From JAWXCM01 sp034408745 (lineage in GTDB: Bacteria; Acidobacteriota; Terriglobia; Bryobacterales; Bryobacteraceae): a DNA stretch of 64,000 bases. The notes below the pieces were generated by a model, which made no database searches, was not told the DNA's origin, and saw nothing but the letters and a program-made list of their open reading frames with translations. Of the stretch, positions 10,857 to 20,132 are shown one piece after another. The DNA lies in the NCBI GenBank assembly GCA_034408745.1, contig JAWXCM010000092.1, positions 1 through 64,000 on the forward strand, in the 5' to 3' direction. The position numbers were made by a program, and so were the translations under genes. Positions within the stretch are counted from its first letter, which is position 1. Every line of letters starts with the position of its first letter.

Positions 10857-11555
10857 TCACATCTGTGAGAATCCCACAGCCGTACCGCGGGCGGATTTTG
10901 GCGGACCGGACGCTTCCTTAAGCATTTCCAGCGATGGAATCATCACCATTCGATGCCCAAGAGAGATGAGTCCACGACGCGCCAGCGCGTTTAGCGTAGT
11001 AGACGTGGTTTCGCGAGTAGCTCCCACCAGGCTGGCCAGTTCATTTTGAGAAATGTGAATGATGCTGCCCGTGGGATCGTGCGACGGAGTGATCCGGGCC
11101 AGTTCCTGGAGGTAGTACACAAGACGCTCGCGGACATCGGAATGACAAAGGTGCTCAATCTTGCGCTCCAGCTCCTCATTCCGTTGCAGGAGGTGCTGGA
11201 CGACCATTTTCCACACGTCAGGCCGACGCTCACAGTAGCGGTGAAAAGCGTCCGCGGGGATGGAGTAAGCAGTGCCCGATTCAAGAACTCGGGCAGAGGA
11301 GGTGAAGACGCCTTCTCCGGCAACAGCTTGTTCGCCGAAAATATCGCCGCCTGCGATGACTGTAACAAGTATCTCGCGGTTGACGTCTGACATTTTCTCG
11401 ATCTTCACTAGTCCGGAATCGAGAAAGTAAATATGAGTGGCTGGTGTTCCACTCGAGAAGATCGCCGACGTCCTGCGGGACAGTACTACCCGCCGAACGC
11501 CTTCTGCCGTAAGAAGATCTTCCCGTATTGCGGAAGCTAACGCGCTGACTCGCAA
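10857..11555 (-). CDS. Crp/Fnr-family transcriptional regulator
   Basis: 232 residues. An N-terminal cyclic-nucleotide-binding-like beta roll (YFLDSGLVKIEKMS, GDIFGEQAV) is followed by a long helix and a C-terminal winged helix whose recognition region is SQNELASLVGATRETTSTTLNAL. FNR-type cysteines are absent and the cAMP phosphate-binding RxS motif is not convincing, so the effector is open. It follows tyrA by 17 bases on the same strand and may be read through from the aromatic operon. Confidence 0.9.
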   Translation of the reverse strand: MRVSALASAIREDLLTAEGVRRVVLSRRTSAIFSSGTPATHIYFLDSGLVKIEKMSDVNREILVTVIAGGDIFGEQAVAGEGVFTSSARVLESGTAYSIPADAFHRYCERRPDVWKMVVQHLLQRNEELERKIEHLCHSDVRERLVYYLQELARITPSHDPTGSIIHISQNELASLVGATRETTSTTLNALARRGLISLGHRMVMIPSLEMLKEASGPPKSARGTAVGFSQM

Positions 11556-11572
11556 TTTAGAACCCCCTCTCT

Positions 11573-12430
11573 CTACAACTTCTGAGCCCCACGCCGAATT
11601 TTGTGCGCAATTTCAGCAGCGATGGTGAATTCCTCGCCTGTACGTTGGGTTTGCAAATTCTCTCTCATTTCTGTAAGTTTGTCAATATACACGCCCAGCA
11701 CGTGGTCAATTGCTACCGCATTCGTGGACAGGATGTCCCGCCATACCGGCCAGGGGCTTAGAGCGAGCCGGGTCATGTCGCGCAGCCCCGGACCTGAGAC
11801 CTGGGATACTTTATTTGCGTTGAGTTGCGAGTGAAGAACAGAAGCCAGGCAAGTGGACGCAAGCTGTGGAAGATGAGACGTCCAGGCGACTGTCTGGTCA
11901 TGTTGTTGCGGTGTTAAAACCACAGGAACAGACCCGCACGTTTCGATCCAACCTAAGTATTCACTTTCTAACAGTGTATTAGAAATGACGCCCTTTGGCG
12001 GGGTAAGAATCCAGGGCCTTTCACAGAAGAGGTCAGGGTCCGCCGAGGCAATTCCAGGCTGCTCCTTGCCGGCCATGGGGTGACCGCCGAGGAATCTCGG
12101 CAGCCGGGAGGCGCTTTCACAGATCCGCACTTTAGTACTACCTGCGTCAGTAACAAGGCAATTTGGCCGCGCAAGCGGTACCAATGCGTCGATAGTTTCA
12201 AGAATGACCGATATTGGCTGAGCGAGGAAGATGAGATCCGCGTCGGCAGCGGCGGCTTCCAGAGTGACACCCTCATCGATGGCCCCACGCTCGATGGCGG
12301 TCTGAATGGTCCTCGGCGAGCTGATTCCCACGATTCGCCCCGGAAAACCGCGCTTTCGCAAGGCGAGGCCGAACGAACCGCCGATCAGTCCTACGCCTGC
12401 GATTGCTACAGTTTGAAGCGCATCACCCAT
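11573..12430 (-). CDS. tyrA: Prephenate dehydrogenase
   Basis: 285 residues, the size of a monofunctional TyrA. It oxidises prephenate to 4-hydroxyphenylpyruvate in tyrosine synthesis. The Rossmann motif AGVGLIGGSFGLAL is at the N-terminus; VTDAGSTK, GGHPMAGKE and SHLPQL are family blocks. No chorismate mutase domain is fused; a separate mutase lies two genes upstream. Spacing to the DAHP synthase gene is 5 bases, so this is the last biosynthetic gene of the aromatic operon. Confidence 0.95.
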   Translation of the reverse strand: MGDALQTVAIAGVGLIGGSFGLALRKRGFPGRIVGISSPRTIQTAIERGAIDEGVTLEAAAADADLIFLAQPISVILETIDALVPLARPNCLVTDAGSTKVRICESASRLPRFLGGHPMAGKEQPGIASADPDLFCERPWILTPPKGVISNTLLESEYLGWIETCGSVPVVLTPQQHDQTVAWTSHLPQLASTCLASVLHSQLNANKVSQVSGPGLRDMTRLALSPWPVWRDILSTNAVAIDHVLGVYIDKLTEMRENLQTQRTGEEFTIAAEIAHKIRRGAQKL

Positions 12431-12435
12431 CTCGA

Positions 12436-13449
12436 TCAGACGTTCCGGCCAACAGCTGTGGCGATGATCCGCAGTTGCTGCATGAGTTCCGTGAACTGCT
12501 CAGGACGAAGAGACTGCGCTCCGTCAGAGAGAGCTTTGTCGGGATCGTGATGCACCTCAATAATCAGGCCATCGGCTCCCGCGGCGACTGCGGCCCGGGC
12601 CATGGGCAGGACCTGGTCGCGGCGCCCGGTGCCATGCGATGGGTCGGCAATTATCGGCAGATGGGACAATTTCTTTACAATAGGAATCGCTGAAATGTCC
12701 ATCGTGTTGCGGGTGTATGTTTCAAACGTGCGGATCCCGCGTTCGCACAGAATCACGTCGTAGTTCCCACCGGAAAGGATGTATTCAGCGGACAGCAACA
12801 GTTCCTCGATGGTTGCGGCGATGCCTCGCTTCAGCAATACCGGCTTGCGGATGTGGGAGAGTTCGCGCAGCAGAGTGAAGTTCTGCATGTTGCGTGCGCC
12901 CACCTGGAAGATGTCGACGTAAGGCTCCATCACGGCGATCTGCGTCTGATCCATCACCTCGCTGACTACCAGCAGATTGTGGCGATTTGCAGCAGTGCGG
13001 AGTAGTTTGAGGCCCACTTCTCCGAGTCCCTGGAAGCTGTACGGGGACGACCGTGGCTTGAACGCACCGCCCCGGATGACTCTGGCCCCGGCGGCTGCGA
13101 CGAACTCGGCCGCCTGCTCGATTTGATCTTCATTCTCGACGCTGCACGGTCCCGCCATAGCGACCACCGTGTTACCGCCGATCTCAACGTCGCCGATTTT
13201 TACAACAGTGCCGCCCGGCCGGAAGCTGCGACTCGCCAGCTTGTAGGGCGACATAATGCGATGCGCTTCCTGAACACCATCCAGCACCTGAAACTCAGCT
13301 GGGTTCACGAAATCTTCCGGGCCGACGCCTCCAAGGACGGTATGCACCATGCCCGTGGAGCGATGGACCGTGAAGTTCAGTTCCACCAGCCGGTCGATTA
13401 CTCCCTGAATTTGCTCGTTCGTCGCGCCTTCCTGCATCACGATAAACAT
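12436..13449 (-). CDS. aroF: 3-deoxy-7-phosphoheptulonate (DAHP) synthase, Thermotoga-like type
   Basis: 337 residues. It condenses phosphoenolpyruvate and erythrose 4-phosphate in the first shikimate step. The N-terminal 70 or so residues (MFIVMQEGATNEQ ...) are the ferredoxin-like regulatory domain seen in the type I-beta enzyme of Thermotoga, where Tyr/Phe bind; feedback control is therefore likely. Barrel landmarks are MAGPCSVEN, RGGAFKPRSSPY, VGARNMQN, LLKRG and DPSHGTG. It sits directly against the chorismate mutase gene, sharing no gap. Confidence 0.95.
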   Translation of the reverse strand: MFIVMQEGATNEQIQGVIDRLVELNFTVHRSTGMVHTVLGGVGPEDFVNPAEFQVLDGVQEAHRIMSPYKLASRSFRPGGTVVKIGDVEIGGNTVVAMAGPCSVENEDQIEQAAEFVAAAGARVIRGGAFKPRSSPYSFQGLGEVGLKLLRTAANRHNLLVVSEVMDQTQIAVMEPYVDIFQVGARNMQNFTLLRELSHIRKPVLLKRGIAATIEELLLSAEYILSGGNYDVILCERGIRTFETYTRNTMDISAIPIVKKLSHLPIIADPSHGTGRRDQVLPMARAAVAAGADGLIIEVHHDPDKALSDGAQSLRPEQFTELMQQLRIIATAVGRNV

Positions 13450-13740
13450 CTAACTACTCCTCTGTCTCTGCAGGGTTCGCATCTCATCAATGATGCGCTC
13501 GAAGATGCGGCGGACCGCATCGGACGTCAGTGGTCCCTCGTTATGGTCGAGGACGTTGCGATAGACGGCGTCTTCGCGCTTCGGCTCGTACACCGGGAGT
13601 GAAGCGGCCTGTTTGACTCTGCCGATTTTCTCTACAATTTTAGTGCGTTCGTTAAGCAGGGCGAGCAACTGGAGGTCGATACGGTCGATCCCCTCGCGAT
13701 GGATCGCCATTTCTGCCGCTGCTGCTTCTTCGTTGGTCAT
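13450..13740 (-). CDS. Chorismate mutase, AroQ type
   Basis: 96 residues, the size of a free-standing AroQ mutase that converts chorismate to prephenate. The helical signature is present: IDRIDLQLLALLNERTK (active-site Arg), IGRVKQA (Lys), PVYEPKRED and a closing helix IFERIIDEMRTLQ. It overlaps trpA by 4 bases (ATGA) and abuts the DAHP synthase gene, which suggests co-translation. In some bacteria this mutase binds the DAHP synthase non-covalently; the adjacency fits that but does not prove it. Confidence 0.9.
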   Translation of the reverse strand: MTNEEAAAAEMAIHREGIDRIDLQLLALLNERTKIVEKIGRVKQAASLPVYEPKREDAVYRNVLDHNEGPLTSDAVRRIFERIIDEMRTLQRQRSS

Positions 13741-14546
13741 CGAGCCGCCTCGCGCGCGAGTCCGTTGGCGAGGCCTCGCGTGAATTGTTCCACTTCGAAT
13801 TCGAGCGTGTCGCTGGTGTTTAACTTTTCTACAGTTCTTACCAATGCGCTGCCTACGACGACGCCGTCGGCGAAAGCACCCACCTCGGCAACCTGCGCTC
13901 GAGTGGAAATGCCGAAGCCCACCGCGAGGGGAAGATTTGTAAAGCGCCGGGCGCGAGTTACTAACTCGCCCGCCATGGAGGATACAGACGTTTGTTCACC
14001 AGTAACTCCAGTGCGTGACACCAGATAGACAAAGCCGCTGGAGTATTTGGCCACGAGTTCGAGGCGGCGGTCGGTACTGGTGGGTGCGGCGAGGAATACT
14101 GTGTCGAGATTATGGGCTCGCACGCCCTCGACGTATGGCTCGGCTTCTTCCACGCTGAGGTCAATGAGGAGGCAGCCGTCGATGCCGGCGGTGGCGGCGT
14201 CGCGGCCGAGCTGCTGGAATCCGTACCGGAGCGCAGGGTTCAGATAGGTGAAGAGCAACAGCGGAATCTGCGACTCGCTGCGAACCGCGGTGGCGATCTC
14301 CAGTACCTTGCGCATGTTGGTGCCTGCCTTGAGCGCGCGCTCGGCGGCACGCTGAATGACGGGACCGTCGGCGATGGGATCGGAGAATGGCACTCCGAGC
14401 TCGATGAGATCCGCTCCTCCACGCTCCAGTGCCCGGATCAGCGACACAGTGCGGGACGGATTCGGGTCACCCGCGGTGAGGTAGGCGATGAGGGCGGGAC
14501 GGCCTTCGGCCCTGGTGCGTTCGAACAACCGTGCGATTCGGCTCAT
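13737..14546 (-). CDS. trpA: Tryptophan synthase alpha chain
   Basis: 269 residues, family length. It cleaves indole-3-glycerol phosphate and passes indole to TrpB. The catalytic glutamate lies in LIELGVPFSDPIADGPVIQ, with the catalytic aspartate in the same motif; SRTGVTGEQ and VGFGIST form the phosphate-binding part. Its ATG directly follows the trpB stop, and its end overlaps the chorismate mutase start, so the genes are translationally linked. Confidence 0.97.
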   Translation of the reverse strand: MSRIARLFERTRAEGRPALIAYLTAGDPNPSRTVSLIRALERGGADLIELGVPFSDPIADGPVIQRAAERALKAGTNMRKVLEIATAVRSESQIPLLLFTYLNPALRYGFQQLGRDAATAGIDGCLLIDLSVEEAEPYVEGVRAHNLDTVFLAAPTSTDRRLELVAKYSSGFVYLVSRTGVTGEQTSVSSMAGELVTRARRFTNLPLAVGFGISTRAQVAEVGAFADGVVVGSALVRTVEKLNTSDTLEFEVEQFTRGLANGLAREAAR

Positions 14547-15751
<1,205 letters not shown>

Positions 15752-15755
<4 letters not shown>

Positions 15756-16360
15756 AATGCTGCTGCGACAACGGCGTTCGCGACGAACTGCCGAATCCTT
15801 TCGTGATCCTTGATGCCGGGGGCGCGCTCGAGCCTGGAGCAGGCGTCGACTCCCCAGGGGCGGATGAGTTTTACCGCCTCACCGACGTTTTCCGGACTGA
15901 GGCCTCCAGCGAGGATGATGCGCTGCGGGAGGTTACGGGCGAGCGTCCAGTCGAATGTAGCGCCCGTGCCCGGAGCCGGGCCGTCGAGGAGGTAAGCCTC
16001 GGCGCCACTGCTGCAGAGAATTTCGGGGTCCCAGCCGGGGTGGACCCGGAAGGCTTTCCAGACTCGCAGAGTGGCGAAGTCGGCGGGGTCCTCGTGGCCG
16101 TGGAGCTGGACGATGTCGAGGGCGGCTCGTTCGACAATGTCGGCCACCTCTTCCGGCGGCGAGTTGACGAAGATGCCCACTCGCAGCACGTCGAGGTCTT
16201 CCGCGAGGGCGGCGGCGGTTTCGGGCTCGGGGAGATAGCGCGGACTCTGCGGGTAGAAGTTGAAGCCTAAGGCGTTGGCTCCGGCTTCGGCGGCTGCCAC
16301 GGCGTCCTCGCGGTTGGTGATTCCGCAGATTTTTACGATGAAGTCGGGGCGGCGGGTCAT
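15752..16360 (-). CDS. trpF: Phosphoribosylanthranilate isomerase
   Basis: 202 residues, standard monofunctional TrpF. It isomerises N-(5-phosphoribosyl)anthranilate. The catalytic cysteine is in VKICGITNRED; VQLHGHE, LLDGPAPGTGATFDW, LAGGLSPENV and the final DACSRLERAPGIKD block are conserved. It overlaps both neighbours (trpC and trpB) by 4 bases each. Confidence 0.97.
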
Positions 16361-17160
16361 GGTTGGCCGCCTGTCCTGTTCAAGAGTTCCTGTAAGGCGG
16401 CTGTCGGGTTGCCGCTTCGCATGAAGTGCTCGCCCACCAGAAACGCGGTGTAGCCGGATTTTGTGAGCAGCTCGATATCCGCGGGAGAACTGATGCCGCT
16501 CTCGCTAACCCGGATTATGTAGTCGGGCATACGCTCAGCCAGGCGGAGCGAGGTTTCGAGGCGGACCTGGAAGGTGTGGAGGTCGCGGTTATTGACGCCG
16601 ACGATGCGGGCTCCGCTGGCGAGGGCGCGGTCGAGCTCGGAGTCGTTGTGGACCTCGACCAGAGCGGCCAGGTGCAGCGATTCGGCTTGTTCGCGGAGGT
16701 CGCGGAGCTCGGTTTCGGTGAGCAGCGCGGCTATCAACAGGATGGCGTCGGCTCCGTGGGCAGCCGCTTCGATGATGTGGAACGGCTCCAGGGTGAAGTC
16801 TTTGCGAAGCGTGGGGATGTCGACAGCGGCGCGGGCGGCTTCCATGTCGGCGAGACTGCCCTGAAAGAAGCGCACGTCGGTCAGGACGGAGAGGGCGGCG
16901 GCACCTCCGGCCTGGTAGGCCCGGGCGATGCTCGGCGGATGGAAGTCTTTGGAAAGCAGGCCTTTACTGGGGGACGCTTTCTTGATTTCAGAGATGATAC
17001 GGGGGCCGGAGCCGGGTCCGAGGGCGGTGGCGAAGTCGCGCCGGGAGGTTCGGCTGGCGGCCATACGCTCCAAGTCCGGGAGGCGGGAGCGGGACTCGGC
17101 CAACTCGGCTTTTTTGTGCTCGACGATACGGGCGAGGATGTCCGGGACTGAGCTGATCAT
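16357..17160 (-). CDS. trpC: Indole-3-glycerol phosphate synthase
   Basis: 267 residues. It closes the indole ring. Family blocks: VPDILARIVEHKKAEL, ISEIKKASPSKGLL (catalytic lysines), DVRFFQGS, RKDFTLEPFHI, EVHNDSELDRAL, VNNRDLHTF and SESGISSPADI. It is the first gene of the aromatic operon; trpE, trpG and trpD are not in the window, so anthranilate must be made elsewhere. An inverted repeat in the leader ends two bases before its ATG. Confidence 0.97.
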   Translation of the reverse strand: MISSVPDILARIVEHKKAELAESRSRLPDLERMAASRTSRRDFATALGPGSGPRIISEIKKASPSKGLLSKDFHPPSIARAYQAGGAAALSVLTDVRFFQGSLADMEAARAAVDIPTLRKDFTLEPFHIIEAAAHGADAILLIAALLTETELRDLREQAESLHLAALVEVHNDSELDRALASGARIVGVNNRDLHTFQVRLETSLRLAERMPDYIIRVSESGISSPADIELLTKSGYTAFLVGEHFMRSGNPTAALQELLNRTGGQP

Positions 17161-17162
17161 CC

Positions 17163-17209
17163 GGGGGAAACTCTCATCCTAGCACTCGTCTGGCTGAGTC
17201 AGTTCCCCC
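17163..17209 (-). promoter_or_regulatory. Leader stem-loop abutting the trpC start codon
   Basis: On the trpC transcript, GGGGGAACT (17209 to 17201) can pair with AGTTTCCCCC (17172 to 17163) with one bulged base, enclosing a 28-base loop that contains AGGATGAG. The stem closes two bases before the ATG, so it would mask the ribosome-loading region. No leader peptide rich in Trp codons is visible. A structural control of translation is possible; this is a reading by eye. Confidence 0.4.
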
Positions 17210-17380
17210 AGACATGGGTTCCTGGGTGTGCCGATTTACGCTACAGTTGGTGCGATTTCCCGCAGTCTTTTTAGAATCAGCAACATAGGTCCTGTTTAGC
17301 CGCCGTGGTGTTGAGATTCGCGACACGTGGAGGCAGATCCAAAAGCATACATGTCGATTAGTTTCAAAGACTTAGGCAAT

Positions 17381-17396
17381 TGGCACGAGAAGTGTC
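17381..17396 (+). promoter_or_regulatory. Promoter candidate for the GcvH-fold gene (sigma54-like or sigma70)
   Basis: TGGCACG at 17381-17387 matches a sigma54 -24 element fully, but the -12 part reads GTGTC instead of TTGCW. The same place can be read as a sigma70 promoter: TTGGCA at 17380 and TATTAT about 15 bases further on, a short spacer. Either reading puts transcription start near 17406-17412, which supports the ATG at 17462. Confidence 0.4.
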
Positions 17397-17461
17397 CTTA
17401 TATTATGCGAACGCGGCAAGGCAAAAGCCCCCCGCGGAAGAGACCGAAAAGGAGACTTACC

Positions 17462-18136
17462 ATGGCTGTCGGACTTTTGCTTTTGACCTTCCTCGCATTT
17501 GCGATTATCGACTGGCTGCTTAGCTATCGTCATGCCCCCAGGATTGCGAAAGAAGCTGTTCCCGCGGCGCCGCCCGCCCCGTTTTTGACCCCGGCTGTTG
17601 TCGACGGTTTTCAGGTTCCTGAAGGGCTTCGTTATCACCTTGGTCATACCTGGCTCTACCGCGAGCGCAAGAATGTGGCCCGCGTCGGCGTAGACGAGTT
17701 TGGCGCCTCACTGGCCGGCCATATCGAGAGCATTGAATTGCCGCGGCCTGGCACCTGGATCCGGCAGGGACAGAAGGCCTGGTCCTTTGTCCGCAACGGC
17801 GAAACGGTGGAAATGGTGTCCCCGACCGAAGGCGAAGTGACGGAAATTAACCAGGAACTGTTGCAGAATCCGGCACTGCTGCGGAACGACCCCTACGGCA
17901 AGGGATGGCTGTTGACGGTGCATGTTCCGGACGAGGAATCCACCACTCGGAACCTGTTGCCGAAGAATATGGTGGGTGCGTGGATGCGCCAGTCTGTAGA
18001 GAAACTCTACGGCCTGCAGCCGCGGCTTGCGGGTCTGGCGGCGGCCGACGGTGGGCGTCCCGTTGACGACCTTCTGAGCGAAGTTCCGAACGCGGAATGG
18101 AAGGCCATCGCGTCCGATTTCTTCCTCACCTGTTGA
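17462..18136 (+). CDS. Membrane-anchored GcvH-fold protein without the lipoyl lysine
   Basis: 224 residues from ATG 17462, chosen because AAAAGGAG stands just upstream and the first residues then form a transmembrane helix (about 3-21). Residues 57-160 match glycine-cleavage H protein: LGHTWLYRERKNVARVGVDEFGASLAG, then SPTEGEVTEINQELLQNP and DPYGKGWLLTVHV. In H proteins the lipoylated lysine lies in ESVKAAS; aligning from the following SPxxGEVxxIN block puts Gly113 (RNGETVEMVSP) there, so lipoylation is not expected. The C-terminal 60 residues are unassigned. First gene of the FeS/NrfD/sensor cluster. Likely a periplasm- or membrane-facing structural or electron-transfer partner; function unknown. 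Confidence 0.85.
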   Translation: MAVGLLLLTFLAFAIIDWLLSYRHAPRIAKEAVPAAPPAPFLTPAVVDGFQVPEGLRYHLGHTWLYRERKNVARVGVDEFGASLAGHIESIELPRPGTWIRQGQKAWSFVRNGETVEMVSPTEGEVTEINQELLQNPALLRNDPYGKGWLLTVHVPDEESTTRNLLPKNMVGAWMRQSVEKLYGLQPRLAGLAAADGGRPVDDLLSEVPNAEWKAIASDFFLTC

Positions 18137-18149
18137 GGAACGCCACAAG

Positions 18150-18165
18150 TGGTGCCGAAATTGCA
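18150..18165 (+). promoter_or_regulatory. Sigma54-like -24/-12 sequence before the ferredoxin gene
   Basis: TGGTGC, five bases, then TTGCA: the GG and GC pairs have the required 10-base spacing and the -12 part is a full match, while the -24 part differs from TGGCAC at two positions. It lies in the 118-base gap before the ferredoxin gene, about 90 bases from its ATG. The same bases form a small GGTGC/GCACC hairpin, an alternative explanation. Confidence 0.4.
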
Positions 18166-18254
18166 CCGCAAAATGGAAAAGATCCGATGCTTCCATAGCC
18201 CGTTGGACCCTGGAAGACCCTGCAACCGGCTTCGGTGCGGAGTTTGAGGCCCAA

Positions 18255-19013
18255 ATGGTTAACGCGCTCCTTTACGACAGTACTCTCTGCATTGGTTGCC
18301 GGGCTTGCGAATCCGGTTGTTCAGAGAAGTGGGGTTTGCCCTACAACGATACGATCGCGGCCGAGGAAAAGCTCTCGGTGCGCAAACTGACGACAATCGT
18401 GACGTCAGGCGACAAATTCAGCCGCCGGAAATGCATGCACTGCGTGGAACCGGCATGTGCTTCCGTATGCCCGGTCGCCGCCTTACACAAGACGGCGGCC
18501 GGGCCTGTTTTGTATGACCAGGAAAAGTGCATCGGCTGCCGGTACTGCATGGCCGCCTGTCCGTTTGGTGCGCCGTCGTACGAGTGGACCAGCCGCACCC
18601 CGCGAGTCCGGAAGTGCGACGCTTGCTCGGAACGGGTGGCGAAGGGTGAACCCACGGCGTGCTCGACGGCCTGCCCCACGGCGGCGACGATCAGTGGGGA
18701 TCGGGACGAGCTGATCCGCGAAGCGCAGAAGCGGCTTAGGGAGAAACCGGGCGAGTACTACCAGAAGATCTACGGCCTCAACGAAGTGGGCGGAACCACA
18801 ACGCTGTATCTTTCGGCGGTTCCGTTCGAGACGTTGGGGCTGCGGGGGAATCTGCCGAAAGAGGCGTTGCCGCATTTGACGTGGCAGGTCCTGCAGGCGG
18901 TTCCGGATGTAGCCGGTGTCGGCTCGGTACTGCTGGGCGGCGTGTACTGGCTTACACACCGCAGAGAAGAAGTGGCCCGCGCGGAAGCGACCGAACGGAG
19001 AACAAAACGATGA
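18255..19013 (+). CDS. Four-cluster ferredoxin subunit, HybA/NrfC/DmsB-like
   Basis: 252 residues. Four cysteine groups expected to bind four [4Fe-4S] clusters are visible: CIGCRACESGC, CMHCVEPACASVCP, CIGCRYCMAACP, and CDACS with the later CSTACP. A hydrophobic segment near residues 215-235 could anchor the C-terminus, as in HybA. No Tat signal peptide is seen at the N-terminus, so the protein starts straight at the first cluster. Such subunits carry electrons between a catalytic subunit and an NrfD-type quinone-reactive partner, here encoded directly downstream with an ATGA overlap. No molybdopterin, hydrogenase or nitrite reductase subunit is encoded nearby. Confidence 0.93.
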   Translation: MVNALLYDSTLCIGCRACESGCSEKWGLPYNDTIAAEEKLSVRKLTTIVTSGDKFSRRKCMHCVEPACASVCPVAALHKTAAGPVLYDQEKCIGCRYCMAACPFGAPSYEWTSRTPRVRKCDACSERVAKGEPTACSTACPTAATISGDRDELIREAQKRLREKPGEYYQKIYGLNEVGGTTTLYLSAVPFETLGLRGNLPKEALPHLTWQVLQAVPDVAGVGSVLLGGVYWLTHRREEVARAEATERRTKR

Positions 19014-20131
19014 CGCCGGCGATCACCTTCCTCCGGAAGTGGTTCTGGACTGCGGTGTTTGTGGCGATCATGGCGTCGGGTGCGTATGCCACGTGGCTGC
19101 GATTCGCCTACGGGCTGGCCGCGTCGACGAACCTGAGCGATCAGTTCCCCTGGGGAATCTGGATCGGGTTCGACGTGCTGTGCGGGGTTGGGCTGGCGGC
19201 CGGCGGGTTCACGCTGGTGGCGGTGGTCCACATTTTCAATATTGAGCGGTATAAGCCGATTCTGCGGCCGACAATTCTCACCGCATTTCTCGGATATTCG
19301 CTGGTTGTGGTGGCGCTGCTGTTCGATCTTGGACGGCCGGACCGCTTGTGGCACCCGATGGTGTTTCGCAATCCGCACTCGGTGATGTTCGAAGTGGCGT
19401 GGTGCGTGATGCTCTACAGCACGGTGCTGGCGCTGGAATTTGCTCCCGTGGTCTTCGAAAAGCTGAAGTGGTCGGCGCCTCTGAAGATGCTGCGGATCAT
19501 CTCGGTTCCGGTGGTGATTCTGGGCGTGGTTCTTTCGACGCTGCACCAGTCGTCACTGGGCACCATGTATCTGATCATGCCGCACAAGCTGCATCCGCTG
19601 TGGTACACACCGCTGTTGCCGCTGATGTTCTACATGTCGGCGATCTGCGTGGGTCTGGCGATGATGATTTTTGAGGCGTGGCATTCCAGCCGTGCGTTCA
19701 ACCGGGAGCTGGAAATGCCTCTGCTTTCGAGCATCGGGCGGGTGCTTGCAGTGTCTCTCGCGGTGTTGCTGGCATTCCGCTTTACGGATCTGGCCCGGCG
19801 CGGAGCGCTTGGATACCTGCTGGAGAACAAGGCCGAGACGTGGTTCTTCATGCTGGAAATGTCGCTGATGATTCTGCCGATGCTGCTCCTGTTCCGGGCG
19901 CATGTGCGGCGGAATCCGTGGGCGCTGTATGGCTCGGCAGTGATGGTGGTGTTTGGCTTCATCACCAACCGGCTGAACGTGAGCGTCACGGGAATCGAGG
20001 CGGCTTCCGGCACCCGATACATTCCGGCGTGGTCGGAAATCGCTGTGACGCTGAGCATTATTGCGGCGGGTTTCGCGATATTCCGGCTGGCAGCGAAATA
20101 TCTGCCGATATTCGAGCACGAGCACGCCTGA
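19010..20131 (+). CDS. NrfD/HybB-family quinone-interacting membrane subunit
   Basis: 373 residues from the ATG at 19010, which overlaps the ferredoxin stop; a longer frame opening at 18881 is only read-through within the ferredoxin gene. About ten hydrophobic helices, with the HybB/NrfD layout: SDQFPWGIWIGFDVLCGVGLAAGGF near helix 2, DLGRPDRLWHPM, TLHQSSLGTMYLI and FITNRLNVSVTG. The last motif and the LHQSSLG segment are typical of HybB. These proteins exchange electrons with menaquinone or ubiquinone and may move protons; they hold no haem. With the ferredoxin it forms an electron-transfer pair. Confidence 0.93.
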   Translation: MTPAITFLRKWFWTAVFVAIMASGAYATWLRFAYGLAASTNLSDQFPWGIWIGFDVLCGVGLAAGGFTLVAVVHIFNIERYKPILRPTILTAFLGYSLVVVALLFDLGRPDRLWHPMVFRNPHSVMFEVAWCVMLYSTVLALEFAPVVFEKLKWSAPLKMLRIISVPVVILGVVLSTLHQSSLGTMYLIMPHKLHPLWYTPLLPLMFYMSAICVGLAMMIFEAWHSSRAFNRELEMPLLSSIGRVLAVSLAVLLAFRFTDLARRGALGYLLENKAETWFFMLEMSLMILPMLLLFRAHVRRNPWALYGSAVMVVFGFITNRLNVSVTGIEAASGTRYIPAWSEIAVTLSIIAAGFAIFRLAAKYLPIFEHEHA

Positions 20132-20132
20132 A

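Larger units (their letters stand above)
17161..17461. other. Divergent intergenic region between trpC and the redox cluster
   Basis: 301 bases with no convincing gene. An in-frame GTG at 17327 and an ATG at 17351 could extend the GcvH-fold gene, but the added residues look random and the better ribosome site is at 17455. The region holds the trpC leader stem-loop (17163-17209) and a promoter-like sequence for the plus-strand cluster (17380-17406). Confidence 0.6.

Noticed and set aside
17327..17461. Longer N-terminus for the GcvH-fold protein from GTG 17327
   Set aside because: It would cover the promoter-like sequence, adds unstructured residues, and lacks the AAAAGGAG ribosome site found before ATG 17462.
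18255..20131. Reading the ferredoxin/NrfD pair as a hydrogenase or alternative complex III
   Set aside because: No NiFe subunits and no ActA, ActE or ActF-like genes are present; the DUF3341-like proteins at 42178-43380 are far away and lack the rest of that complex.
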